A stretch of DNA of 64,000 nucleotides from Pseudomonadota bacterium (lineage in GTDB: Bacteria > Pseudomonadota > Gammaproteobacteria > Steroidobacterales > Steroidobacteraceae). The translations under genes were made by a program, and so were the position numbers. Numbering within the stretch: position 1 is the first letter of the stretch; every line of letters begins with the position of its first letter. Below are positions 45,524 through 53,393 of the stretch, in pieces. Under the pieces are notes generated by a model. The model did no database searches and was not told the origin of the DNA. It saw only the letters and a list, made by a program, of their open reading frames with translations. Location: NCBI GenBank assembly GCA_021805865.1, contig JAJZDX010000002.1, positions 174,310 through 238,309 on the forward strand. The letters run 5' to 3'.

Positions 45524-45600
45524 ATATGCGTTTTTTGCCTCTCTACGTCACAAGGCAACTCGCTTCCCCGAAAAAGTCATTATTTCTCACGAGAGTGAGC

Positions 45601-45629
45601 TTGACAACCAGAATATTAGCTGAGACTCT
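45601..45629 (+). promoter_or_regulatory. Promoter of the block C TonB receptor
   Basis: TTGACA at 45601-45606, 17-base spacer, GACTCT at 45624-45629. The sequence before it ends GAGTGAGC and is related to the flanks of the promoters at 7920 and 57764. Confidence 0.5.
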
Positions 45630-45665
45630 CCGCCCACCGCGTCATCGGGTGCGGTCCAAGAAAAT

Positions 45666-45673
45666 GGGGGGGG
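45666..45673 (+). promoter_or_regulatory. G-tract ribosome-binding site, block C receptor
   Basis: Eight consecutive G end four bases before the ATG at 45678 and serve as the apparent Shine-Dalgarno sequence, as in receptor genes A and B. Confidence 0.55.
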
Positions 45674-45677
45674 TCCG

Positions 45678-47903
45678 ATGAAGATTGCAACACTAGTCTG
45701 CGTCGCGCTTGCGTTGGCCGGCGTCGCGGCAGCCAAGGCCGACGCCTTGCGGGCAGGCGACAGGTCCGGAGGCTCTCGGGGTCAGTACCCGTCAACTGGG
45801 TCGAACGGTGGTGTCGAAAGGATCGGTACGTCGCCATCCCATCCGGCGACATCGGCAGGCGCGCTCGCTGAAGTTGTCGTAACGGCTCAAAAGCGCGTAA
45901 CAAACCTTCAGACGACACCGATTTCGGCGACGGTAATGACAGGGGCGCAGCTTCTCCACTCCGGCGTGATAACCGTTGATCAGCTGGAAACCGTCTCGCC
46001 GTCACTTTCGGTCAATAACTTTGGACAGGGGAACGACTTCAACATCCGAGGTATCGGTAAGGGTGAGCACAATTCCCAAACCCAGACCGGCGTCATCACA
46101 TACCGAGACGGGGTGGCGACCTTCCCCGGCTACCTTCAGGATGAGCCGTTTTATGACCTATCAAATATCGAGATACTCCGTGGGCCACAAGGCACGTTCG
46201 CCGGAGAGAATTCCACCGGTGGCGCAGTGTATATCACCGAAACTCCCCCCGATTTTCACGGCGTGCACGGCTACTTCATGGGGCAGTATGGAAACTACAA
46301 CGACACAATGTTACAGGGCGCCATCAATATTCCGCTCACCCGCACACTAGCATCGAGGGTTGCCTTTTACGACGAGTATCGCAGCACTTTCTATCACATC
46401 ACCGGTCCCTATACGGGCGGTAACGGGACGCTCAAGGAGTCGGCCATCCGTTACAGCCTCCTGTGGCGTCCGTCGAAGTCGCTAAATTTAATCTGGCGTA
46501 ATGACTACGCCTACATCGACAACGGCGGATATCCCGCATCCCCGGTGGGCTGGAAAGACGGGCTGTTCAACCTCACCGCCAACGGCCCGCAGTTGGCAAT
46601 TGATCAGGTTGCACGGTCGACTCTCAACGTCAACTATACGATGAAGGGCGGAGTCCAGCTGCGGTCGATCACCGGCGTACAATACGGTCGTTCGGCCTAC
46701 AATGCTGACCTGGACGGCACCGACAAGCTGAACTACGTGTTCAAGGACATGGTTCCCGTTACCATATATTCGCAAGAATTCGACCTGATCTCTCCGGACA
46801 AGGGTTTTCTAACCTGGGTCACGGGCATCTACTTCCAATCCCTGAACTACTTCTTTCCTATAGGGCGATACTATATCGGCTATCCGCCCGGAATCTTTGA
46901 CGAATACATCAATGGCAGGACGAACGATCACACGGGAGCCGGATTCGGGCAGTTGAGTTTTCACTTCAATCAGGGGGTGAAATTCCAGCTTGGTGCGCGT
47001 TACTCGTATAACGACTCGACGAACCACGGTAGCGTGATAATTCCGGAGTTCCTCTACAACCAGCCGATTCACCAGACGGAACACGATGATCGCTTGACCG
47101 GAAAGGCAGCCCTCAGCTGGGCCGTCAACAGGGACAACTACCTGTATACATTCGTCGCGACCGGCTATAAGCAGGGGGGGCTCAATCTCCCGATCGGCAA
47201 TAAGCTGCAGGCCCCATTTCGCGCCGAACACGTTACGGACTACGAGGCGGGCTGGAAGGCCTCCGCATTCAATGATCATCTGAGAACTCAGCTGGATGGT
47301 TACTATGACAGGTTCCACAACTTCCAGGTGACAATAGGGGATCCGATGCTCCCGACGCAGCAGCTCGAGGTGAACAACCCCTCGCCGACTACGCTGTATG
47401 GCGTCGAGGCGTCACTACAGGCGATTGTGGGACATCTGTCCGTTGACGCCAACGCGGCGATAGAGCATACGAGTCTCGGGAAGTTCTTCGCGACGGATCC
47501 AAGAATTCCAGGCTTTGCTGTATGCAACCCGCTGAGCGGCCCGGGAAGCGTGACATGCGTGAATCTGTCCGGTCACCCGCAGTCATATGCGCCGAAGGTG
47601 ACATACAATGTGACTGCGCAGTATTCGTTCAATTTGCCGGGAGGCGACACATTGACGACGCGTGCGAACTACTCGCACGTCGGGTCACAGTGGGCGACGC
47701 TGTTCGATAATTCCAAGCTCGGTGATTTCCTGGGCGTGCGCAATCTTCTCTCGGCCCAGATTTCGTATGGCCTTCGCGACTGGACCGTCACGGCGTACGG
47801 GACAAATCTCACCAACGAACATTATGTCGGCGCGATGATTTCACAGCTCGATTTTGCGGGCGCGCCGCGGCAGTACGGAATTCGGGTGATGAAGACGTTC
47901 TAG
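45678..47903 (+). CDS. TonB-dependent outer-membrane receptor, block C
   Basis: An intact 741-residue receptor, paralogue of 7999-10224 and exactly equal in length. The signal peptide (LVCVALALAGVAAAKA) and the linker differ most between the two copies. Plug motifs are AEVVVTAQKRVTNLQ, FNIRGIGKGEH and LRGPQGTFAGENSTGGAV. The barrel ends in KTF. Long barrel stretches are identical to copy A (for example QYGNYNDTMLQGA and NNPSPTTLYGVEASLQA). Differences cluster in loop-like parts, which may tune ligand recognition. Its acyl-CoA synthetase lies directly downstream. Confidence 0.92.
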   Translation: MKIATLVCVALALAGVAAAKADALRAGDRSGGSRGQYPSTGSNGGVERIGTSPSHPATSAGALAEVVVTAQKRVTNLQTTPISATVMTGAQLLHSGVITVDQLETVSPSLSVNNFGQGNDFNIRGIGKGEHNSQTQTGVITYRDGVATFPGYLQDEPFYDLSNIEILRGPQGTFAGENSTGGAVYITETPPDFHGVHGYFMGQYGNYNDTMLQGAINIPLTRTLASRVAFYDEYRSTFYHITGPYTGGNGTLKESAIRYSLLWRPSKSLNLIWRNDYAYIDNGGYPASPVGWKDGLFNLTANGPQLAIDQVARSTLNVNYTMKGGVQLRSITGVQYGRSAYNADLDGTDKLNYVFKDMVPVTIYSQEFDLISPDKGFLTWVTGIYFQSLNYFFPIGRYYIGYPPGIFDEYINGRTNDHTGAGFGQLSFHFNQGVKFQLGARYSYNDSTNHGSVIIPEFLYNQPIHQTEHDDRLTGKAALSWAVNRDNYLYTFVATGYKQGGLNLPIGNKLQAPFRAEHVTDYEAGWKASAFNDHLRTQLDGYYDRFHNFQVTIGDPMLPTQQLEVNNPSPTTLYGVEASLQAIVGHLSVDANAAIEHTSLGKFFATDPRIPGFAVCNPLSGPGSVTCVNLSGHPQSYAPKVTYNVTAQYSFNLPGGDTLTTRANYSHVGSQWATLFDNSKLGDFLGVRNLLSAQISYGLRDWTVTAYGTNLTNEHYVGAMISQLDFAGAPRQYGIRVMKTF

Positions 47904-47970
47904 CTCCGGGTATTGCGTGGCGGCCCCGTGGCCGCGAGCCGTCCTTCGAGAATCGCATTTGTTGAGGAGT

Positions 47971-49563
47971 ATGGAAAGCGCGATGCAGCGGTACGCATTG
48001 ACCGTGGACAAATTTCTTGATCACGCCGCCAAGTGGCATCGGAGCGCGGGCGTGGTATCGGCGGTTGCCCGGGGAGAGTCCCAACGTATTACCTACGATC
48101 AGTTGCGAATCCGAAGCCATCTGCTCTCGGGCGCCTTCTTGGACCAAGGATGTGTTCGGGGCGATCGCATCGCAACCCTTGCGTGGAATACGCAGGACCA
48201 TTTGACGTTCTACTATGCGGCAATGGGCGCAGGACTGACATGTCATACGCTAAATCCGCGTCTGAGCGTTGCACACCTCGCGCGGATGGCGAATGAAGCG
48301 CAGGACAGATGGATCGCAGTCGGCGCCGGGTTGCAGTTTCTTGCCGGACAGCTGCTTGAGCAGTGTCCAAGCGTGGAGACGTTGATCCTGCTCGACGGCG
48401 AGCAACCGGAGGAGAAGCTGGCCGCCGGCGCCCGCAGGTGGCGTCTGGAGGACTTGCTGCGGCTGTTCGGCCGACACGCCGAGTGGGGCGACTTCGACGA
48501 GGAGACGCCGGCCGGGCTCTGCTATACGTCAGGCACAATTGGTCAACCGAAAGGGGTTCTTTATACCCATAGGTCGAACTACCTACAGACGCTCCGCTCG
48601 CTGCAGGCAGACGCGATGGCACTCACTCTAGCGGACACCGTGCTCGTCGCCGTCCCCATGTTTCATGCAAACGGATGGGGACTTCCGTTCGCCGCGCCCG
48701 CGGTGGGTGCCTGCATGGTGCTTCCAGGCAGAAGCACCGAACCGGCCCATCTGCACAATCTCATCGTGACTGAGCAAGTGACGGTGGCGGCGGCTGTCCA
48801 GACGGTGTGGCTTGGGTTGGTCGATTACCTCGAGAAATCCGGAGAGAGTGTGCCGACGCTCGGACGCGTCGTAGTCGGAGGGTCGCACTGCCCGGAGGCG
48901 CTGCTTAGGCGCATCGAGAACGGGCTCGGTGTGCGAGTGCAAACCAGCTGGGGCATGACCGAGCTGTCTCCGCTTGGCACCATCGAGCCGCCAGACATCC
49001 CGACACAACCGGGGCCGCGGACCTCGGGGCGCGCTCCGATGGGACTTGACTTGAAGCTGGTGGACGCCGAGGGAATCGCGTTGCCGGAGCAGCGTATGAG
49101 CGTCGGCCGGTTGATGGTCAGAGGTGCGAGCGTAGTGGATCGATATTTCAATGAACCTAAGGATGTACTCGATGCGGAAGGCTATTTTGATACGGGCGAT
49201 CTCGGGCTGATCGACGAGGCGGGCAACCTCATGATCACCGGCCGGGCTAAGGACTTGATCAAATCGGGCGGAGAATGGATCAATCCACGGGAGCTCGAGG
49301 ACATCATCGGTGGACTGCCGGAGGTTGCGCTTGTGGCGGTCGTGGGGCGGCCGCACCCGAAGTGGGGCGAGCGGCCGGTGCTGGTCGTCGAGCTGTTGGC
49401 GGGCCGCACGCCCAAGGAGGCGGAACTGCTGAGCGCTTTGCGCGGTAAGGTGCCTGACTGGTGGCTGCCCGATCAAATTGTGTTCCTGGAGAAGATGCCG
49501 CTGGCTGCCACCGGAAAGATCGACAAAAATAGCCTCCGCGAGCGGTTTCCCGAGTGTGAGTGA
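47971..49563 (+). CDS. Acyl-CoA synthetase (AMP-forming), block C
   Basis: A 530-residue ANL ligase paralogous to 10293-11882. The P-loop is CYTSGTIGQPKG, the adenine motif SWGMTELSPLG, the hinge GRAKDLIKSGGEW, and the C-terminal lysine lies in AATGKIDKNSLRE. The start at 47971 has GAGGAG immediately upstream. An upstream ATG at 47917 adds 18 residues without homology. The gene lies 67 bases after the receptor, as in block A, so receptor and synthetase are a conserved pair. An esterase relic follows. Confidence 0.9.
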   Translation: MESAMQRYALTVDKFLDHAAKWHRSAGVVSAVARGESQRITYDQLRIRSHLLSGAFLDQGCVRGDRIATLAWNTQDHLTFYYAAMGAGLTCHTLNPRLSVAHLARMANEAQDRWIAVGAGLQFLAGQLLEQCPSVETLILLDGEQPEEKLAAGARRWRLEDLLRLFGRHAEWGDFDEETPAGLCYTSGTIGQPKGVLYTHRSNYLQTLRSLQADAMALTLADTVLVAVPMFHANGWGLPFAAPAVGACMVLPGRSTEPAHLHNLIVTEQVTVAAAVQTVWLGLVDYLEKSGESVPTLGRVVVGGSHCPEALLRRIENGLGVRVQTSWGMTELSPLGTIEPPDIPTQPGPRTSGRAPMGLDLKLVDAEGIALPEQRMSVGRLMVRGASVVDRYFNEPKDVLDAEGYFDTGDLGLIDEAGNLMITGRAKDLIKSGGEWINPRELEDIIGGLPEVALVAVVGRPHPKWGERPVLVVELLAGRTPKEAELLSALRGKVPDWWLPDQIVFLEKMPLAATGKIDKNSLRERFPECE

Positions 49564-49639
49564 GGATTGAGTGGATCTCGACGTGTGGCGAGCGCCGCCG
49601 GTGCGGGCATTGCTTGCGACGCGCAAAGCGTGGAACCCG

Positions 49640-49890
49640 TCGTGGGCGGTGAGAACCGCCTTCGCTTGCCGGCGTATCTGTGCCTCTTTGTACATCATCC
49701 TCCGGCCCGGGGGTTGCCCTTCTAGAAGCCATCCGCGCTTGCGAGCTGCTCTGCGAATTTGGAGGAGTCGGGGCCGCCGAAACCCGGCTCGAGCTGAGGT
49801 GGCCGCGCCGGGTGAAGCGCACACACGCATTGACCGAGGCGATCACGAACTATCTCACGAACTCTGCTTGCAACACCGTGTCCGCCGCGC
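49640..49890 (+). pseudogene. Carboxylesterase relic, block C
   Basis: A short degraded C-terminal piece of the type-B carboxylesterase, in the same place after the synthetase as in block A. Translated frames give LPAYLCLFVHHPP (for PAYLYFFAHHYP), a stop at about 49720, then EAIRACELLCEFGGVGAAE (for EAFHASELPYEFGRIGAAE) and HALTEAITNYLTN (for RTLSEAIMSYFTS). Nothing upstream or downstream of this piece is preserved. Confidence 0.72.
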
Positions 49891-50002
49891 CCGGACAGGC
49901 GGTGCGGCAGCCGCACCATGGCGATGGTGCATATAGGGCGCACAAGGAGATTCTCCCGGCGCCACCACTTCATCATTCATTACGAAAATCGAGGCGAACC
50001 AG

Positions 50003-51223
50003 ATGGAGTTTGACGACACCGAGCTCGGGCACGACGTACTGGAGCATTTTCGATCCGCGACGAGGGCATGGCTAGAGGCGAACTGCCCGAAAGAGATGCG
50101 TGGCCCCGCGAGCAGCGAGGACCAGGTGTACTGGGGAGGGAGGCGGGCGCAGTTCGCGAGCGACGCTCAGCGGGCATGGTTCGAGCGCATGGTGGTACGG
50201 GGCTGGACGGTCCCTGAATGGCCGCGGGAGTATGGAGGCGCAGGACTGGATGTGGCGCATGCGAGCATATTGCGCGAGGAGATGAGCCGGCTCCAGTGCC
50301 GAGCTCCGCTGATGTCCTTCGGGATCTCGATGCTTGGTCCTGCGTTGATGCGTTTCGCAAGTGAGACCCAAAAGATGGAACATCTTCCGCGCATCGCGCG
50401 CGGAGAGATCCGGTGGTGCCAGGGATATTCGGAGCCGGGCGCCGGCTCAGACCTCGCGTCACTCAATACATGCGCGGAGGACCGGGGAGACCACTTCCTC
50501 GTTTCCGGCCAGAAGATCTGGACCAGCTACGCGGACTTGGCCGACTGGATCTTCTGTCTGGTCCGAACCGATCCGGCTGCGGAAAGACACAAGGGTATAG
50601 GCTTCCTGCTGATCGACATGGCGGGCCAGGGAGTAAGCACGCGCCCCATACGGCTCATATCGGGCACGTCGCCGTTCTGCGAAACGTTCTTCGAAAACGT
50701 CCGGGTTCCCAAGGGGAATCTGGTCGGCTCTGCGGGCGGCGGTTGGGAAATCGCCAAATACCTACTCACGCATGAGCGCGAGTCCATCGGAGACATGAGC
50801 ATCCTGCCTCCGGGGGTTGCCCGTCTGCACAAACACGCGATCCTCGCCATCGGCCTGGAGCATGGACGGCTCACCGACGGCGTCCTGCGCGCCGAACTCT
50901 CCCGCTGGGAGGTCGACTCACGCGCCTTTCAGGCCACATTGCAGCGTCTGCGCGAACAGGCGACGTCCGCCCGGGGACTCGGAGCATTCTCCTCAGTTCT
51001 CAAGTACTACGGAACGGAGCTGAACAAACGCAAGGAGGATCTCGCGATGTCAATCGCCGGGGTGCGTGGACTGCGCTGGAGCAACCAGGCCGGCGCTGCA
51101 GATCCGTCGGGCGACACCGCACGGGCCTGGTTGCGCTCGAAGGGCAATTCGATCGAGGGGGGCACCTCTGAGATTCAACTCAACATCATCGCTAAACACC
51201 TTCTGCAGCTGCCGGGTGCATGA
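50003..51223 (+). CDS. Acyl-CoA dehydrogenase, catalytic subunit of a pair
   Basis: A 406-residue flavoenzyme that introduces a 2,3-double bond into acyl-CoA. The FAD-binding motif CQGYSEPGAGSDLASL is near 140, and the KIWTSYADLADWIF segment follows. The catalytic base is Glu385 in SIEGGTSEIQ, the position equivalent to the YEGT glutamate of medium-chain enzymes. It is paired with the next gene by a four-base overlap if that gene uses the ATG at 51220. The sequence type is that of heterodimeric dehydrogenases known from steroid side-chain breakdown and other ring-linked acids, so bulky substrates are possible. Confidence 0.9.
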   Translation: MEFDDTELGHDVLEHFRSATRAWLEANCPKEMRGPASSEDQVYWGGRRAQFASDAQRAWFERMVVRGWTVPEWPREYGGAGLDVAHASILREEMSRLQCRAPLMSFGISMLGPALMRFASETQKMEHLPRIARGEIRWCQGYSEPGAGSDLASLNTCAEDRGDHFLVSGQKIWTSYADLADWIFCLVRTDPAAERHKGIGFLLIDMAGQGVSTRPIRLISGTSPFCETFFENVRVPKGNLVGSAGGGWEIAKYLLTHERESIGDMSILPPGVARLHKHAILAIGLEHGRLTDGVLRAELSRWEVDSRAFQATLQRLREQATSARGLGAFSSVLKYYGTELNKRKEDLAMSIAGVRGLRWSNQAGAADPSGDTARAWLRSKGNSIEGGTSEIQLNIIAKHLLQLPGA

Positions 51224-51249
51224 CGAACGAAAGACAAGTGGAGGGCCGG

Positions 51250-52392
51250 ATGCGATATTCGCTCAACGAGGAGCAGCAGCTCCTTCAGGACTCGGCAGGC
51301 AGGCTGCTCGACTTGCGTTCTCCGGTGAGCGCCGCCCGCGCACTGCGGGACGCCGCCGATGAAAACGGCTTCAGCCGAGAGCTGTGGAGTGAGGTTGTGA
51401 AGCTCGGCTGGAGCGGCATCCTTATCCCGGAGGCTCTCGGGGGAGCCGACCTCGGATACGTCGCCGCCGGAATCATCGCCGAGCAATGCGGCAGAACGCT
51501 CGCTGCGCTGCCATTTCTATCAACGGCGGTGACGGCCGTCACAGCGCTCTTGCAGGGAGGCACTACAGAGCAACGGCAGAGCATCCTGCCGCGCATCGCG
51601 GCAGGCGAATGCCTCGTGGCGCTTGCGATCGACGAGCATCCACGCCACGCGCCCGAAAGAATCTCGACTTCCGCCGTCTCCGAGCGAAACGGCTACCGGC
51701 TGTCAGGGCAAAAGATATTCGTCCTGGACGGCAATGCTTCCGACTACCTCATCGTCAGTGCCCGCCTTACTGATCCAGGGCCGGACGCCGGCGGCTCGAC
51801 GGCACTGTTTCTCGTGGAGTCAGCTAGACCGGGGGTCGAAATCGAGCGCACGCTCATGATCGACAGCCGAAACGTGGCTGACATTCATCTGACCGACGTC
51901 CGTCTGACCGACGAGCATCGATTAAGTCCCGAGCGGGCTGGACGGCAACTGCTCGAATCCGCCCTCGATGCGGGCCGGGCGCTGCTCGCCGCGGAGCTCC
52001 TCGGCATGGCGCGCGAGTGCCTTCAGCGCACCACGCGGTATCTGTGCCAGCGCAAGCAGTTCGGGCGAAGGCTCGCCGAGTTTCAGGCCCTGCAACATCG
52101 CCTGGCTCACCTGTTCTGCGAAGTGGAGCTCGCAGCGTCCATCGCACAAGCCGCGTGTGTCGCAATCCAGGACAATCACGAGGACTTGCGGACCTTGGTC
52201 AGCGCCGCAAAAGCGAAATGTGGCGAGGTAGCCATGTTGGCGGCGGACGAGGCGCTTCAGATGCACGGCGGAATCGGGATGACCGACGAGCTCGACATCG
52301 GGCTTTTCGTCAAGCGAATCCGCAGTGCAAACGAGACTTACGGTGACGTCACCTACCATCGTGACCGGGTTGCGACTCAATATGGATTCTGA
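51250..52392 (+). CDS. Acyl-CoA dehydrogenase, partner subunit lacking the catalytic Glu
   Basis: A 380-residue acyl-CoA dehydrogenase-fold protein. The C-terminal region has MHGGIGMTDELDIGLFVKRI and ends in ANETYGDVTYHRDRVA, where catalytic family members carry EGT-x2-I. The base is therefore absent. Such a protein normally pairs with a catalytic subunit as an alpha2beta2 enzyme, here the upstream gene. The ATG at 51250 has a GGAGGG site 6 bases before, and the ATG at 51220 overlaps the previous stop and would add ten residues. Confidence 0.88.
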   Translation: MRYSLNEEQQLLQDSAGRLLDLRSPVSAARALRDAADENGFSRELWSEVVKLGWSGILIPEALGGADLGYVAAGIIAEQCGRTLAALPFLSTAVTAVTALLQGGTTEQRQSILPRIAAGECLVALAIDEHPRHAPERISTSAVSERNGYRLSGQKIFVLDGNASDYLIVSARLTDPGPDAGGSTALFLVESARPGVEIERTLMIDSRNVADIHLTDVRLTDEHRLSPERAGRQLLESALDAGRALLAAELLGMARECLQRTTRYLCQRKQFGRRLAEFQALQHRLAHLFCEVELAASIAQAACVAIQDNHEDLRTLVSAAKAKCGEVAMLAADEALQMHGGIGMTDELDIGLFVKRIRSANETYGDVTYHRDRVATQYGF

Positions 52393-52432
52393 TGCCGTGG
52401 GAGGTTGCGGCGCAACGGCTCTGCGTTGGGCG

Positions 52433-53218
52433 CTATTCCCCGAGACTCGCGCCCGACACCGTGGCTCCACCGTCTACCACGATGACTTGGCCGGTCACGA
52501 ACCGCGCGGCCGGGGCGCTCAAGAAGACGGCAGCGCCCGCTACATCGTCGGGCTCACCCAGGCGACGCAGCGGAGTATGCGCCTCAGCCGCCTGAGAAGT
52601 CTCCGAGTCCTCCCACAGAGGGCGCGCGAATTGGGTGCGCACGACCCCCGGTGCTACGCAATTGACCCGCACGTTATGAGGGCCAAGCTCGGCGGCCAGA
52701 TTACGGGCCAACTGCAGGTCCGCGGCTTTCGAGACGCCATATGCACCGATCCGAGCCGAGCCGACCATTCCGGCAACCGACGAAATGATGACGATCGCGC
52801 CGTCACGTCGCGCGATCATGTCGGGCGCCACCATTTGAATCAACCAATGATTCGACAGCACGTTGTTCTCAAAAATCTTGCGGAATTGCGCGTCGGAGAG
52901 CTCGGCCATGGACCCAAGGTGAACGTTGGTGGCGGCGTTGCAAACAAGAATGTCGATGGCGCCGACTGTCTCGCGTGTTCGTTCCACGAGACGACTGAGG
53001 TCTTCCTTCGAAGATATGTTTGCGGCGACCGCGATTGCCTGGCCGGGAAGGTTTGCTGCGTTAATGGCGTCGGCGACGGCCTGACAGTCTTCCTGAGATC
53101 GGGACGAGATTGTCACTCGCGCGCCGTGCTCAGCCAGACGTTCCGCTATCGCGCGGCCGATCCCACGCGAGGATCCGGTGACGATGGCGACAAGCCCGCT
53201 AAGATCGAACAGTGACAT
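52433..53218 (-). CDS. SDR-family oxidoreductase, block D
   Basis: A 261-residue classical short-chain dehydrogenase. It has TGSSRGIGRAIAE (about 15-27), CNAAT in place of NNAG, IVIISSVAG with the catalytic Ser, and YGVSKAADLQLARNLA with Tyr-x3-Lys. The C-terminus is LRRLGEPDDVAGAAVFLSAP and VDGG as in FabG-like enzymes. It would oxidise or reduce a hydroxyl or keto group of a pathway intermediate. The start at 53218 is preferred to 53314, which extends into regulatory DNA. It is convergent with the acyl-CoA dehydrogenase pair and divergent from the FadB/J-like gene. Confidence 0.85.
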   Translation of the reverse strand: MSLFDLSGLVAIVTGSSRGIGRAIAERLAEHGARVTISSRSQEDCQAVADAINAANLPGQAIAVAANISSKEDLSRLVERTRETVGAIDILVCNAATNVHLGSMAELSDAQFRKIFENNVLSNHWLIQMVAPDMIARRDGAIVIISSVAGMVGSARIGAYGVSKAADLQLARNLAAELGPHNVRVNCVAPGVVRTQFARPLWEDSETSQAAEAHTPLRRLGEPDDVAGAAVFLSAPAARFVTGQVIVVDGGATVSGASLGE

Positions 53219-53241
53219 TAGGTGTCTCCAAAAAAAGCCTC

Positions 53242-53250
53242 GTGAATGAG
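53242..53250. promoter_or_regulatory. Possible further site of the shared promoter motif
   Basis: GTGAATGAG at 53242-53250, in the SDR/FadB-J divergent region, is identical to the nine bases at 57754-57762 just left of the -35 of the esterase D promoter. It is not followed by TTGACA here, so it could be an operator half rather than a promoter. Confidence 0.25.
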
Positions 53251-53332
53251 TATAAGGGTGCGAGGAAAGAAAAGTATATGAGTGAGCGGAGAGATTAACA
53301 AGGCGTCGACACAACCATGTTGTTCAATAGAA

Positions 53333-53349
53333 TGTCTGCGGTGCAGACA
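53333..53349. promoter_or_regulatory. Operator-like 17-bp dyad
   Basis: TGTCTGC-GGT-GCAGACA is a perfect 7-3-7 inverted repeat 45 bases upstream of the FadB/J-like start, in the divergent region with the SDR gene. Size and position suit a dimeric repressor, possibly the TetR protein encoded at 56970, but no second copy was found in the window. Confidence 0.45.
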
Positions 53350-53393
53350 AATACATTATTCTTTTCCTATTCTGACAAGTCGAGGATGTACGA

